Origin: Paraburkholderia solisilvae
GTDB lineage: Bacteria > Pseudomonadota > Gammaproteobacteria > Burkholderiales > Burkholderiaceae
Reading direction: 5' to 3'
Assembly (NCBI RefSeq): GCF_902859875.1
Contig: NZ_CADIKF010000034.1
Location: 18,607 to 82,606 of the forward strand
DNA length: 64,000 nt
Under the pieces are notes generated by a model, which did not search any database, had not been told where the DNA came from, and saw only the letters and a list, made by a program, of their open reading frames with translations. Shown here one piece after another: positions 35,070 through 47,259 of this stretch (position 1 is its first letter; the number at the start of each line of letters is the position of its first letter). Both the position numbers and the translations under genes were made by a program.

Positions 35070-35342
35070 TTAGATGATGCGAGCAGCCTCAACAAGACGC
35101 GACACCGACCAGGCCTTCGTCTTCGAAATCGGACGAGTTTCCTGGATTTCAACGAGGTCGCCCTCTTTGTAGGTGTTCGCTTCGTCGTGAGCGTGGTACT
35201 TCTTCGACCGTACGACGTACTTGCCGTAGATCGGATGCTTGACGCGGTGCTCGACCAGCACGGTGACCGTCTTGTCCATCTTGTTGCTGACGACCTTGCC
35301 GACCAGCGTCCGCTTAAGCGAGGTTTTTACGCTATCGTTCAT
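35070..35342 (-). CDS. rpsQ: 30S ribosomal protein S17
   Basis: uS17 is a primary 16S binder with an OB fold. The 90-residue protein has LVGKVVSNKMDKTVTVLVEH and GDLVEIQETRPISKTKAW. It is the last gene of the S10 operon; its start overlaps the rpmC stop by four bases. Confidence 0.96.
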   Translation of the reverse strand: MNDSVKTSLKRTLVGKVVSNKMDKTVTVLVEHRVKHPIYGKYVVRSKKYHAHDEANTYKEGDLVEIQETRPISKTKAWSVSRLVEAARII

Positions 35343-35533
35343 TTCTGGTTCGCCTTCTCAGTCAGGACGGTCCGCACACGCGCGATGTCGCGACGAACCT
35401 TCTTCAGCTGACTCGTGTTCGTAAGCTGCTGGGTCGCGAGCTGCATGCGCAGGCCGAATTGCGCCTTCAACAGGTCCGACAACTCCTTGTTGAGCGCGGC
35501 CTTATCTTTCTGGTGAAGTTCGGAAGCCTTCAT
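35339..35533 (-). CDS. rpmC: 50S ribosomal protein L29
   Basis: uL29 sits at the exit tunnel beside L23. I chose ATG 35533 (MKASELHQKDKAALNKEL, 64 residues) because AAGGAG lies five bases upstream; the ATG one codon earlier and a GTG before it are too close to that site. It has QLATQQLTNTSQLKKVRRDI. Confidence 0.95.
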   Translation of the reverse strand: MKASELHQKDKAALNKELSDLLKAQFGLRMQLATQQLTNTSQLKKVRRDIARVRTVLTEKANQK

Positions 35534-35542
35534 CATCACTCC

Positions 35543-35959
35543 TTAGGCGCCAAGCTGACGAACGATGAAGGTCGTCTTCAGCGGCAGCTTTGCTGCAGCC
35601 AGACGGAACGCCTCGCGTGCCAGCTCTTCGGTTACGCCGTCCATTTCGTACAGCATCTTGCCCGGTTGAATCTCCGCGACGTAGTACTCCGGGTTACCCT
35701 TACCGTTACCCATACGTACTTCAGCCGGCTTTTGCGAGATCGGCTTGTCCGGGAAAATGCGGATCCAGATGCGGCCGCCGCGCTTGATGTGACGCGTCAT
35801 TGCACGACGCGCCGCTTCAATTTGACGCGCGGTCAGGCGGCCGCGACCGATGGCCTTCAGACCATATTCACCGAACGACACTGCGTTGCCGCGCGTCGCC
35901 ACACCGGTGTTACGGCCCTTCTGCTCTTTGCGATACTTCCTGCGTTTCGGTTGCAGCAT
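35543..35959 (-). CDS. rplP: 50S ribosomal protein L16
   Basis: uL16 lies near the A-site tRNA and peptidyl transferase centre. The 138-residue protein begins MLQPKRRKYRKEQKGRNTG and has RGGRIWIRIFPDKPISQKP. It is two bases after rpsC. Confidence 0.97.
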   Translation of the reverse strand: MLQPKRRKYRKEQKGRNTGVATRGNAVSFGEYGLKAIGRGRLTARQIEAARRAMTRHIKRGGRIWIRIFPDKPISQKPAEVRMGNGKGNPEYYVAEIQPGKMLYEMDGVTEELAREAFRLAAAKLPLKTTFIVRQLGA

Positions 35960-35961
35960 GG

Positions 35962-36780
35962 TTATTCTCCAGTCTTGCCGTCGCCGCCGGCATTACCACC
36001 ACCGGCGCCGCCGCGACGGGGACCGCCGCGGCGAGCACCTGCCGGACCGCCACCTTCACCGTCACGGCGCGGACGGCGATCGCCACCCGGGCGAGCATTG
36101 CGGCGCGGACGCTTTTCTTCGGCCACTTCTTCGACCACCGGTGCGTCGTTGCGGCCGAGCGTGTCGCCCTTATAGACCCACACCTTCACGCCGATGATGC
36201 CGTACGTCGTCTTCGCTTCCGACGTTGCGTAGTCGATGTCCGCACGCAGCGTATGGAGCGGCACGCGACCTTCGCGATACCACTCGGTACGTGCGATTTC
36301 GATGCCGTTCAGACGACCCGCGCTCATGATCTTGATGCCTTGAGCACCCAGACGCATCGCGTTTTGCATCGCACGCTTCATCGCGCGACGGAACATGATC
36401 CGGCGCTCGAGCTGTTGCGTGATCGAATCGGCGATCAGTTGCGCATCGGTTTCCGGCTTGCGAATTTCTTCGATGTTGACGTGAACCGGAACGCCCATGC
36501 GCTTCTGCAGTTCCGACTTCAACTGTTCGATGTCTTCGCCCTTCTTGCCGATCACCACACCCGGACGCGAGCTGTAAATCGTGATGCGCGCGTTCTTCGC
36601 CGGGCGCTCGATGACGACGCGACCGACCGAAGCGTTCTTCAGCTTCTTCTTCAGGTATTCACGAACACCGATGTCTTCCTGCAACATCGCCGCGAAATTA
36701 TTGTTGCTCGCGTACCAACGCGACGCCCAATTGCGGCTGACGGCCAAACGGAAGCCAGTCGGATGAATTTTCTGTCCCAT
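35962..36780 (-). CDS. rpsC: 30S ribosomal protein S3
   Basis: uS3 lines the mRNA entry tunnel and has helicase activity with S4 and S5. The 272-residue protein has the KH domain at about 40-110 (RITIYSSRPGVVIGKKGEDI) and the C-terminal domain (RLNGIEIARTEWYREGRVPL). Residues about 215-272 form a Gly/Arg-rich tail that is longer than in E. coli (233 residues) and appears disordered. Confidence 0.97.
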   Translation of the reverse strand: MGQKIHPTGFRLAVSRNWASRWYASNNNFAAMLQEDIGVREYLKKKLKNASVGRVVIERPAKNARITIYSSRPGVVIGKKGEDIEQLKSELQKRMGVPVHVNIEEIRKPETDAQLIADSITQQLERRIMFRRAMKRAMQNAMRLGAQGIKIMSAGRLNGIEIARTEWYREGRVPLHTLRADIDYATSEAKTTYGIIGVKVWVYKGDTLGRNDAPVVEEVAEEKRPRRNARPGGDRRPRRDGEGGGPAGARRGGPRRGGAGGGNAGGDGKTGE

Positions 36781-36791
36781 CGTATGACCCC

Positions 36792-37121
36792 TTAATTCCC
36801 GACCGTCACAGTGATGTGACAGGATTGCTTCTCAATGCGGTTGCCGCGGCCTTTCGCACGCGCGGTAAAACGCTTGAGCGACGCAGCCTTGTCGACGTAG
36901 ATGCTCGTGATCTTGAGCTCGTCGATATCGGCGCCTTCGTTGTGCTCCGCATTCGCGATCGCCGACAGCACGACCTTCTTCACGATGCCAGCCGCCTTCT
37001 TCGGCGAGAACGTCAGGACGTTCAGCGCCTTGTCGACCGGCAAACCGCGGATCTGGTCAGCCACAAGGCGCGTCTTCTGCGCCGAGATGCGGGCACCGCG
37101 ATGAATTGCTTTCACTTCCAT
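36792..37121 (-). CDS. rplV: 50S ribosomal protein L22
   Basis: uL22 reaches into the exit tunnel with a beta hairpin and influences macrolide binding. The 109-residue protein has AQKTRLVADQIRG and the tunnel-loop region FTARAKGRGNRIEKQSCHI. Confidence 0.97.
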   Translation of the reverse strand: MEVKAIHRGARISAQKTRLVADQIRGLPVDKALNVLTFSPKKAAGIVKKVVLSAIANAEHNEGADIDELKITSIYVDKAASLKRFTARAKGRGNRIEKQSCHITVTVGN

Positions 37122-37133
37122 CTTGATAGCCCC

Positions 37134-37409
37134 TTATTTCTTGGCCTTCTTGTCGGCCGCGTGACCCTTGAACGTACGGGTCAATGCGAACTCGCCAAGC
37201 TTGTGGCCGACCATGTTTTCCGTGACATACACCGGAACGTGTTGACGGCCGTTGTGAACGGCGATCGTCAGACCGATGAAGTCCGGCAGAATCGTCGAGC
37301 GGCGCGACCAGGTTTTGATCGGCTTCTTGTCACGCGAAGCTGCAGCCGCCTCAACTTTCTTCAGCAAATGGGCGTCGCAGAACGGACCTTTTTTGATTGA
37401 ACGTGCCAT
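37134..37409 (-). CDS. rpsS: 30S ribosomal protein S19
   Basis: uS19 pairs with S13 in the 30S head. The 91-residue protein has MARSIKKGPFCDAHLLKKVE, STILPDFIGLTIAVHNGR and KLGEFALTRTFKGH. Confidence 0.97.
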   Translation of the reverse strand: MARSIKKGPFCDAHLLKKVEAAAASRDKKPIKTWSRRSTILPDFIGLTIAVHNGRQHVPVYVTENMVGHKLGEFALTRTFKGHAADKKAKK

Positions 37410-37419
37410 TGCCTACTCC

Positions 37420-38247
37420 TTAACGCTTGTGACGGCGCTGGACGATCATGCTCGTCGTGCGCTTGTTGCTGCGGGTGCGATAGCCCTTCGTCGGCGTACC
37501 CCACGGGCTCACCGGATGGCGACCTGCTGCCGTCTTGCCCTCACCACCACCGTGCGGGTGATCGACCGGGTTCATAGCAACGCCACGCACCGTCGGGCGG
37601 ATGCCGCGCCAGCGGTTCGCGCCGGCCTTACCGATTTGACGGAGGCTGTGCTCTTCGTTGCCCACTTCACCGATCGTCGCGCGGCACTCGACGTGCACGC
37701 GGCGGATTTCGCCCGAACGCAGACGCACCTGTGCGTAGACGCTTTCGCGAGCCAGCAGCATCGCCGACGTGCCCGCCGAACGCGCGAGTTGCGCGCCCTT
37801 GCCCGGCAGCATTTCGATGCAATGAATCGTCGTACCGACCGGAATGTTGCGGATCGGCAGCGTGTTACCTGCGCGGATCGGCGCCTCGGCACCCGACATC
37901 AGTTGCTGACCAACCGTCACGCCCTTCGGCGCGATGATGTAGCGACGTTCGCCATCTGCGTACAGCACCAGCGCAATGTTCGCGCTACGGTTCGGGTCGT
38001 ACTCGAGACGCTCGACCTTTGCCGGAATGCCGTCCTTCGTACGACGGAAGTCGACGACACGGTAGTGTTGCTTGTGGCCACCGCCTTGATGGCGCGTGGT
38101 GATGCGACCGTTGTTGTTACGGCCTGCCTTCGACTTCTGCGTGTCGAGCAGCGGTGCAAAGGGCTTGCCTGTATGCAAGTCCTTGTTCACCACCTTGACC
38201 ATCGCGCGGCGACCCGGCGAAGTCGGCTTAACTTTCACGAGCGCCAT
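37420..38247 (-). CDS. rplB: 50S ribosomal protein L2
   Basis: uL2 is needed for subunit association and peptidyl transfer. The 275-residue protein has the universally conserved GGGHKQHYRVVDFRR and VRGVAMNPVDHPHGGGEGK, including the histidine near the peptidyl transferase centre. Confidence 0.98.
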   Translation of the reverse strand: MALVKVKPTSPGRRAMVKVVNKDLHTGKPFAPLLDTQKSKAGRNNNGRITTRHQGGGHKQHYRVVDFRRTKDGIPAKVERLEYDPNRSANIALVLYADGERRYIIAPKGVTVGQQLMSGAEAPIRAGNTLPIRNIPVGTTIHCIEMLPGKGAQLARSAGTSAMLLARESVYAQVRLRSGEIRRVHVECRATIGEVGNEEHSLRQIGKAGANRWRGIRPTVRGVAMNPVDHPHGGGEGKTAAGRHPVSPWGTPTKGYRTRSNKRTTSMIVQRRHKR

Positions 38248-38249
38248 GA

Positions 38250-38564
38250 TTACTTGGCCTCCGCTTCAAAGTTGATTTCCTGGCCGGGCTTCAGGCAGAC
38301 GTATGCTTTCTTCACGTCCTTGCGCTTGCCCATGAAGCGGCCAAAGCGCTTTGCCTTGCCCTTCTGAACCAGCACGTTGACGGAATCGACTTCCACCTTG
38401 AACAGCAGCTCGACAGCAGCCTTCACTTCCTGCTTCGTGGCATCCGGCGCGACTTCGAACACGACTTGCTCGTTCTTGTCGGCCACCAGCGTCGCCTTTT
38501 CGGAGATCACCGGCGCGAGCAGGACCTGCATCAAACGATGATCGTTTTTGCGAATCTCGCTCAT
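38250..38564 (-). CDS. rplW: 50S ribosomal protein L23
   Basis: uL23 at the exit tunnel is the docking site for trigger factor and SRP. The 104-residue protein has LMQVLLAPVISEKAT and KRFGRFMGKRKDVKKAYVCL. It overlaps the rplD stop by four bases. Confidence 0.96.
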   Translation of the reverse strand: MSEIRKNDHRLMQVLLAPVISEKATLVADKNEQVVFEVAPDATKQEVKAAVELLFKVEVDSVNVLVQKGKAKRFGRFMGKRKDVKKAYVCLKPGQEINFEAEAK

Positions 38565-39181
38565 GACAGCAACTCCTCGATCTGGGCGACCGCAGCCTTC
38601 GTAATCAGCACTTTCTTGAAGTAGATCAGCGACAGCGGGTCGGCGTAACGCGGCTCGACAACCGCCACGTGGGCGAGGTTGCGCGACGCGAGGTACAGGT
38701 TCTCGTCAACCGTGTCGGTGATGACCAGCACGGAATCGAGACCCATTGCCTTGAATTTCTGGGCCAGCAGCTTGGTCTTCGGCGCTTCGAGCGTCAGCTC
38801 GTCGACCACCGAGATACGGCCTTCGCGGGCCAACTGCGAGAAGATCGAGCAGAGACCTGCGCGATGCATCTTCTTGTTGACCTTGTGCGAGAAGTTTTCT
38901 TCCGGCGAGTTCGGGAAAATGCGACCACCGCCACGCCACAACGGGCTCGACGTCATACCGGAACGAGCGCGGCCCGTGCCCTTTTGACGCCACGGCTTCT
39001 TCGTCGAGTGGTGGACCTGTTCACGGTCTTTCTGCGCACGGTTGCCGCTGCGAGCATTGGCCTGATACGCGACCACGATCTGGTGGATCAGCGCTTCGTT
39101 ATAGTCACGGCCGAACACGACGTCAGACGCGGTGACTGCCGCACCTTCCTGACCATTGGCATTCAGGAGCTTAAGTTCCAT
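38561..39181 (-). CDS. rplD: 50S ribosomal protein L4
   Basis: uL4 extends a loop into the exit tunnel; in E. coli it autoregulates the S10 operon by attenuation and translation repression. The 206-residue protein has the tunnel loop with KPWRQKGTGRARSGMTSSPL and RGGGRIFPN. Its start A is the last base of the rplC stop codon (TAATG). Confidence 0.97.
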   Translation of the reverse strand: MELKLLNANGQEGAAVTASDVVFGRDYNEALIHQIVVAYQANARSGNRAQKDREQVHHSTKKPWRQKGTGRARSGMTSSPLWRGGGRIFPNSPEENFSHKVNKKMHRAGLCSIFSQLAREGRISVVDELTLEAPKTKLLAQKFKAMGLDSVLVITDTVDENLYLASRNLAHVAVVEPRYADPLSLIYFKKVLITKAAVAQIEELLS

Positions 39182-39840
39182 TATTTCGCTCCTTTCGCAG
39201 CAGGCGCCTTCACAGCCGGCGTCACAAAAACCTTGCCGCCCTTCGCGCCCGGAACGGCGCCCTTGACGAGCAGCAGCTTGCGTTCAGCGTCGATACGCGC
39301 GATTTCGAGGTTCTGCACCGTCACCGTCTCGTCACCCATGTGACCGGTCATGCGCTTGCCCGGGAACACACGACCCGGATCCTGCGCCATACCGATCGAG
39401 CCCGGCACATTGTGCGAACGCGAGTTACCGTGCGACGCGCGGCCCGAAGCGAAGTTGTAGCGCTTGATCGTACCGGCGTAGCCCTTACCGATCGACACGC
39501 CCTGCACGTCGACCTTCTGGCCCACTTCGAACAGATCCGGACCCACGATAGCGCCGTTCGACAACTCGGCTGCCTTCGCGGCATCGATGCGGAATTCTTT
39601 GAGGATTTCGCCAGCTTGAACGCCGGCTTTGGCGAGATGACCTGCGAGCGGCTTCGTCACACGCGATGCACGGCGCGTGCCGAACGCAACCTGAACAGCC
39701 GTGTAGCCGTCGGTTTCAACAGTCTTGATCTGCGTCACGCGGTTGTCGGACACGTCCAGCACGGTGACGGGAATCGAATCCCCTTCCGCCGTGAAGATAC
39801 GGGTCATGCCAACCTTGCGACCTACGAGTCCAAGGCTCAT
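39181..39840 (-). CDS. rplC: 50S ribosomal protein L3
   Basis: uL3 is an assembly initiator reaching the peptidyl transferase centre. The start is ATG 39840 (MSLGLVGRKVGMTRIFTAEG), seven bases after a GGAG; the in-frame ATG at 39852 would include that site. It has the signature HGNSRSHNVPGSIGMAQDPG and MTGHMGDETVTVQNL. The length is 219 residues. A promoter lies in the gap to rpsJ. Confidence 0.97.
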   Translation of the reverse strand: MSLGLVGRKVGMTRIFTAEGDSIPVTVLDVSDNRVTQIKTVETDGYTAVQVAFGTRRASRVTKPLAGHLAKAGVQAGEILKEFRIDAAKAAELSNGAIVGPDLFEVGQKVDVQGVSIGKGYAGTIKRYNFASGRASHGNSRSHNVPGSIGMAQDPGRVFPGKRMTGHMGDETVTVQNLEIARIDAERKLLLVKGAVPGAKGGKVFVTPAVKAPAAKGAK

Positions 39841-39971
39841 CGTTTTCTCCATTCCCGACTGCGATTGGTCGGGGCTAATTTACAAAATGCCGTGCTTCCG
39901 GGCGCGCTTCTGGACACTTCAGCGGCACCGACTACCACGACTTTTTTGCGCAAATGCGCGAAAAGCCTTGC

Positions 39972-40000
39972 ATTATAGCGAGGCTTTTCGTTTTCCGCAA
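39972..40000 (-). promoter_or_regulatory. Sigma70-type promoter before rplC, -10 in a hairpin loop
   Basis: On the minus strand TTGCGG (40000-39995), a 17-base spacer and a perfect TATAAT (39977-39972). CGAAAAGCCT (39959-39968) and AGGCTTTTCG (39981-39990) form a perfect 10-bp inverted repeat whose loop contains the -10 box. A second inverted repeat with GCGCA and TGCGC follows, then TTTTTT on the plus strand. The promoter would give a leader of about 125 bases before rplC and restart transcription within the S10 operon. Confidence 0.7.
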
Positions 40001-40047
40001 GCAATCAAAGACTTAGCGGCACCCATACGCTGAGTGCCCTGTCAGGC

Positions 40048-40359
40048 TTATTGCAGCTTGATCTCGACGTCCACGCCAGCCGGCAGATCGAGCTTCATCA
40101 GCGCGTCGACCGTCTTGTCCGTCGGATCGACGATGTCCATCAGGCGCAGGTGCGTGCGGATTTCGAGCTGGTCGCGCGACGTCTTGTTGACGTGCGGCGA
40201 ACGCAGGATGTCGAAACGCTGAATACGGGTCGGCAACGGCACCGGACCACGAACAATTGCGCCAGTCCGCTTCGCGGTCTCAACGATTTCAGCCGCCGAC
40301 TGATCGATCAGACGGTAGTCGAATGCTTTCAGGCGAATACGGATTTTCTGGTTCTGCAT
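40048..40359 (-). CDS. rpsJ: 30S ribosomal protein S10 (NusE)
   Basis: uS10 is a 30S head protein and, as NusE, pairs with NusB and NusG in antitermination. The 103-residue protein has IRIRLKAFDYRLIDQSAAEI and the signature VRGPVPLPTRIQRFDILRSP. It is placed after tuf with a 130-base gap and 207 bases before rplC. Confidence 0.97.
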   Translation of the reverse strand: MQNQKIRIRLKAFDYRLIDQSAAEIVETAKRTGAIVRGPVPLPTRIQRFDILRSPHVNKTSRDQLEIRTHLRLMDIVDPTDKTVDALMKLDLPAGVDVEIKLQ

Positions 40360-40419
40360 GACGATTCCTTGAAAAGAGCGAGGCGATATTGCATCGCCGG
40401 ATTAAAAAAGAACGAAGGA

Positions 40420-40450
40420 TGAGGGCTTGCGCCGGGAGCGCGTGCCCTCA
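40420..40450 (-). terminator. Possible terminator or attenuator between tuf and rpsJ
   Basis: On the minus strand TGAGGGC pairs with GCCCTCA, with an inner GCGC-tcccg-GCGC stem. A TTTTTT tract follows, but only after about 15 bases, so termination may be weak or absent. Confidence 0.35.
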
Positions 40451-40489
40451 CCCCGGGCACCATCTATTACTGACTGCGAACCAGCGATT

Positions 40490-41680
<1,191 letters not shown>

Positions 41681-41728
41681 GTTTCTCTTCTTTCAAAAAA
41701 GTTGATCGGCTCTTGCGTTGCCGAATGA

Positions 41729-43831
<2,103 letters not shown>

Positions 43832-43966
43832 TTTAATCCTCTATGGGAATGACGCGATGGGGAGTGAAATGCCCGCGCGCCCTAACACAAACGGGCGAGG
43901 CGCCTGTTTAGCGCACCCGCCCGGAATTTCTTTCCGTTATTGACTGCTAACCCGGGGTCGGGAAGC

Positions 43967-44437
43967 TTAGAAACGGAAATGCGAGAACGCCTTGTTGGCT
44001 TCCGCCATCCGGTGCACTTCGTCACGCTTCTTCATCGCGCCGCCGCGACCTTCCGCGGCTTCCGACAGTTCACCAGCCAGACGCAACGCCATCGACTTTT
44101 CACTGCGCTTCTTCGCGGCCTCACGCAACCAGCGCATCGCCAATGCCATACGACGCGACGGACGCACTTCGACCGGAACCTGATAGTTCGCACCACCAAC
44201 GCGACGGCTCTTCACTTCAACCACCGGCTTCACGTTGTTGAGCGCCACCGTGAACACTTCCAGCGGGTCCTTGCCACCCTTGGTCTGGATCTGCTCAAAA
44301 GCGCCGTACACGATACGCTCGGCAACCGACTTCTTGCCCGAGAGCATCAGCACGTTCATGAATTTTGCTACATCAACGTTACCGAATTTCGGATCCGGCA
44401 ACACTTCCCGCTTGGGGACTTCGCGACGACGCGGCAT
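43967..44437 (-). CDS. rpsG: 30S ribosomal protein S7
   Basis: uS7 nucleates assembly of the 30S head; in E. coli it represses the str operon by binding the rpsL-rpsG gap. Here that gap is 194 bases, long enough for such a site, but I did not identify it. The 156-residue protein has MPRRREVPKREVLPDPKFGN and GGANYQVPVEVRPSRRMALA. Confidence 0.97.
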   Translation of the reverse strand: MPRRREVPKREVLPDPKFGNVDVAKFMNVLMLSGKKSVAERIVYGAFEQIQTKGGKDPLEVFTVALNNVKPVVEVKSRRVGGANYQVPVEVRPSRRMALAMRWLREAAKKRSEKSMALRLAGELSEAAEGRGGAMKKRDEVHRMAEANKAFSHFRF

Positions 44438-44631
44438 GTTTCTTCCTTTACCTTTTCAGTTGGAGCGACGCTTGATGCGCGCCCAGCTCCGCGGCCACCA
44501 ACTAACCCGATTCATCTTCTGAGACTAACCAGCCTGGTCGGGTGACCACTTACTCGACAGCACCGGCGACCCGGCACCACCGCCAATAACGCCTTTACAG
44601 GCGACCTGAACCGACACTGACCGGCGATGAC

Positions 44632-45012
44632 TTACTTGCCGGCCTTGGCGCGCTTCGCGCCGTACTTCGAACGAGCCTGCTTACGATCCTTGACGCCCTG
44701 GGTATCCAGCGAGCCACGAACCATGTGATAACGCACACCCGGCAAGTCCTTCACACGACCGCCGCGGATCAGCACAACCGAGTGTTCCTGCAGGTTGTGG
44801 CCTTCGCCGCCGATGTACGAAATGACTTCGAAGCCGTTCGTGAGACGCACCTTGGCGACCTTACGAAGTGCCGAGTTCGGCTTCTTCGGCGTCGTGGTGT
44901 ACACGCGGGTGCACACGCCACGACGCTGGGGGCAGTCCTGCAAGGCCGGGCTCTTGCTCTTCGTCGTTTCCGACGTCCGGCCTTTGCGAACCAGTTGATT
45001 GATGGTTGGCAT
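44632..45012 (-). CDS. rpsL: 30S ribosomal protein S12
   Basis: uS12 sits at the decoding site, where substitutions give streptomycin resistance. The 126-residue protein begins [12 protein letters not shown]. It has the residue-43 region [18 protein letters not shown] and the loop with [16 protein letters not shown]; both show the wild-type lysines expected of a streptomycin-sensitive protein. It is the first gene of the str operon, about 150 bases after its promoter. Confidence 0.97.
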
Positions 45013-45168
45013 TGTTTATTCCTGAAATTGAACAAAATCGACGCATCTGTTTCCGGGCAAAGCGAAAACGACTGCGCATCGAACTCCGATTCGATGACGA
45101 CTGGGTGACATGTGCGCACCCACAAACGCTACGAACGCGCGCCGCCACCCCAAGAATCGGAACCTAGC

Positions 45169-45198
45169 ATGATATTCCGAAAATACTAAAAGAGTCAA
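45169..45198 (-). promoter_or_regulatory. Sigma70 promoter of the str operon
   Basis: On the minus strand TTGACT (45198-45193), an 18-base A+T-rich spacer, then TATCAT (45174-45169). Both boxes match consensus at five of six positions. It is 40 bases after the recQ stop and would give a leader of about 150 bases before rpsL. Confidence 0.75.
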
Positions 45199-45239
45199 CA
45201 AGTTGCAGCCGGTGACGGCCTGCCGGCAGACTTCTGTAC

Positions 45240-47087
45240 TCAGTCAGCGGCCACGACTTCCAGCAAATCGGCGCCGAACCGATCGAGCTTGCGTGCGCCC
45301 ATGCCTGGAATATGGCGCAGGTCCTCGAGAGAATCGGGTTCGCTGCGGGCAATTTCGGCCAGCGTCGCGTCGTGGAAAATCACGTACGCCGGCACGCCGT
45401 CACTCTTCGCGGTCTCGGAACGCCACGCTCGCAGGCGCTCCCAGCGGGCGCGCTCACGCGCGCTCATGCCAATGGTCGGATCCGCCCGTTCGCTCGTGCG
45501 ACCCGACGTCTGACGTGAGCGGGTCGGCTTCACGTAGCGGCGCATCGTGACCTTCTGCTCCCCTTTGAGCACAGGCTTGCTGGCCTCGGTCAGCACGAGC
45601 GCGCCAAAGCCGTCATGGTCGACGGTCAGATAACCGAATGCGACGAGCTGGCGGAATATCGCTCGCCACTCGTGCTCGGACAGCGACGAGCCGATTCCGA
45701 ACGTGCTCAATCGATCGTGCCCACGCTGCGTGATCTTCTCGGTGCGATTGCCGCGCAGGATGTCGATCAGATGTCCGGCGCCGAAGTTGAAACCGCTTGC
45801 GCGCTGCGCCCGGAACGCGCACGAAAGCGCCATTTGCGATTCGCGCGTCGCGTCCCACGACGCCGGCGGCTCGAGGCATGTGTCGCAATTGCCGCACGGC
45901 TCGCTGGCTTCGCCGAAATAGGCGAGCAGTCGTACGCGCCGGCATGTGGGCGCCTCGCACAGCCCAAGCAGCGCGTCGAGCTTGCCGGACTGGACACGCT
46001 TATGCGCGTCGTCGGCGTCCGATTCGTCGATCATCTTGCGCTGTTGCACGACGTCGCCCAAGCCGTAGGCCATCCATGCGTTCGCCGGCAGACCATCACG
46101 TCCCGCGCGCCCCGTTTCCTGGTAGTAGCCCTCGACGCTTTTCGGCAAGTCCAGGTGCGCGACAAACCGCACATCGGGCTTGTCGATGCCCATGCCGAAC
46201 GCGATCGTTGCGCACATGACGACGCCCTCTTCGCGCTGAAAAATCTCCTGATGTTGCTGGCGGATTTCGAACTCCATCCCGGCGTGATAGGGCAGCGCGC
46301 GAACGCCCTGCGCTTTCAGCCACTCGGCGGTTTCCTCAACTTTCCGGCGCGACAGGCAATAGACGACGCCGGCATCCGTCGTACTGTCGGACCGGGTGTG
46401 CTCCGAGCGGATGAAGTCGAGCAACTGAGAGCGGGCGTTGTCCTTTTCGACGATCCGGTACCGGATATTCGGCCGGTCAAAGCTGGACACGAACACGCGA
46501 GCATCCTCGAGCGCGAGGCGCTGGATGATTTCGTCGCGCGTGATGGCATCGGCGGTTGCGGTAAGCGCGATGCGCGGCACGGACGGAAACCGCTCGTGCA
46601 GCACCGACAACTGGATGTACTCCGGCCGGAAATCGTGCCCCCATTGCGACACGCAATGCGCTTCGTCAATCGCAAACAATCCGATCGGCGCGCGCTCGAG
46701 CAACTCGAGAAAACGCGGTGTCATGAGCCGTTCGGGCGCCACATAAAGCAGATCGATATCGCCGTCGCGCAGCGCGCGTTCGGTCGCGGCCGCTTCCGCA
46801 CCGGACAAGGTGGAATTCAGATAAGCCGCACGCACGCCCACTTCGGTGAGCGCCGCCACCTGATCCTGCATCAGCGCGATCAGCGGCGACACGACAATGC
46901 CCGCGCCCAGCCCTTTTTCGCGGCGCACGAGCGATGGAATCTGATAGCAAAGCGACTTTCCCCCACCGGTCGGCATCAACACCAGGCAATCGCCGCCGCT
47001 AGCCACGTGCTCGACTATTTCGCCTTGCTGGCCCCTGAATGCAGGGTAGCCAAAGACCTCATTGAGAATTTCGAGCGGACGGGACAT
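45240..47087 (-). CDS. recQ: ATP-dependent DNA helicase RecQ
   Basis: 3'-5' DNA helicase of the RecF pathway and replication fork repair. The 615-residue protein has Walker A PTGGGKSLCYQIPSL, DEAH box IDEAHCVSQWGHDFRPEY, helicase motif VI QETGRAGRDG, a zinc-binding domain (CRRVRLLAYFGE and CGNCDTCL), winged helix, and a C-terminal HRDC domain (about 535-610). It lies between the rpoC block and the str operon; no terminator separates its 3' end from the str promoter. Confidence 0.96.
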   Translation of the reverse strand: MSRPLEILNEVFGYPAFRGQQGEIVEHVASGGDCLVLMPTGGGKSLCYQIPSLVRREKGLGAGIVVSPLIALMQDQVAALTEVGVRAAYLNSTLSGAEAAATERALRDGDIDLLYVAPERLMTPRFLELLERAPIGLFAIDEAHCVSQWGHDFRPEYIQLSVLHERFPSVPRIALTATADAITRDEIIQRLALEDARVFVSSFDRPNIRYRIVEKDNARSQLLDFIRSEHTRSDSTTDAGVVYCLSRRKVEETAEWLKAQGVRALPYHAGMEFEIRQQHQEIFQREEGVVMCATIAFGMGIDKPDVRFVAHLDLPKSVEGYYQETGRAGRDGLPANAWMAYGLGDVVQQRKMIDESDADDAHKRVQSGKLDALLGLCEAPTCRRVRLLAYFGEASEPCGNCDTCLEPPASWDATRESQMALSCAFRAQRASGFNFGAGHLIDILRGNRTEKITQRGHDRLSTFGIGSSLSEHEWRAIFRQLVAFGYLTVDHDGFGALVLTEASKPVLKGEQKVTMRRYVKPTRSRQTSGRTSERADPTIGMSARERARWERLRAWRSETAKSDGVPAYVIFHDATLAEIARSEPDSLEDLRHIPGMGARKLDRFGADLLEVVAAD

Positions 47088-47259
47088 GAACGGTTACAGA
47101 TGTAGTGGGAAACGGCAAACGCAAATGCGTCCGCGAATTCTACCAATGCATTCGCGTTGTGCCGGTGTTGTCCGTCGATGTTAGCCGAACGGCCAGGGTG
47201 TAAGTGTGCGCGTATGCGAGATACACTCGTCACCGAGTTCACTTCTGTCTGGAATCCGC

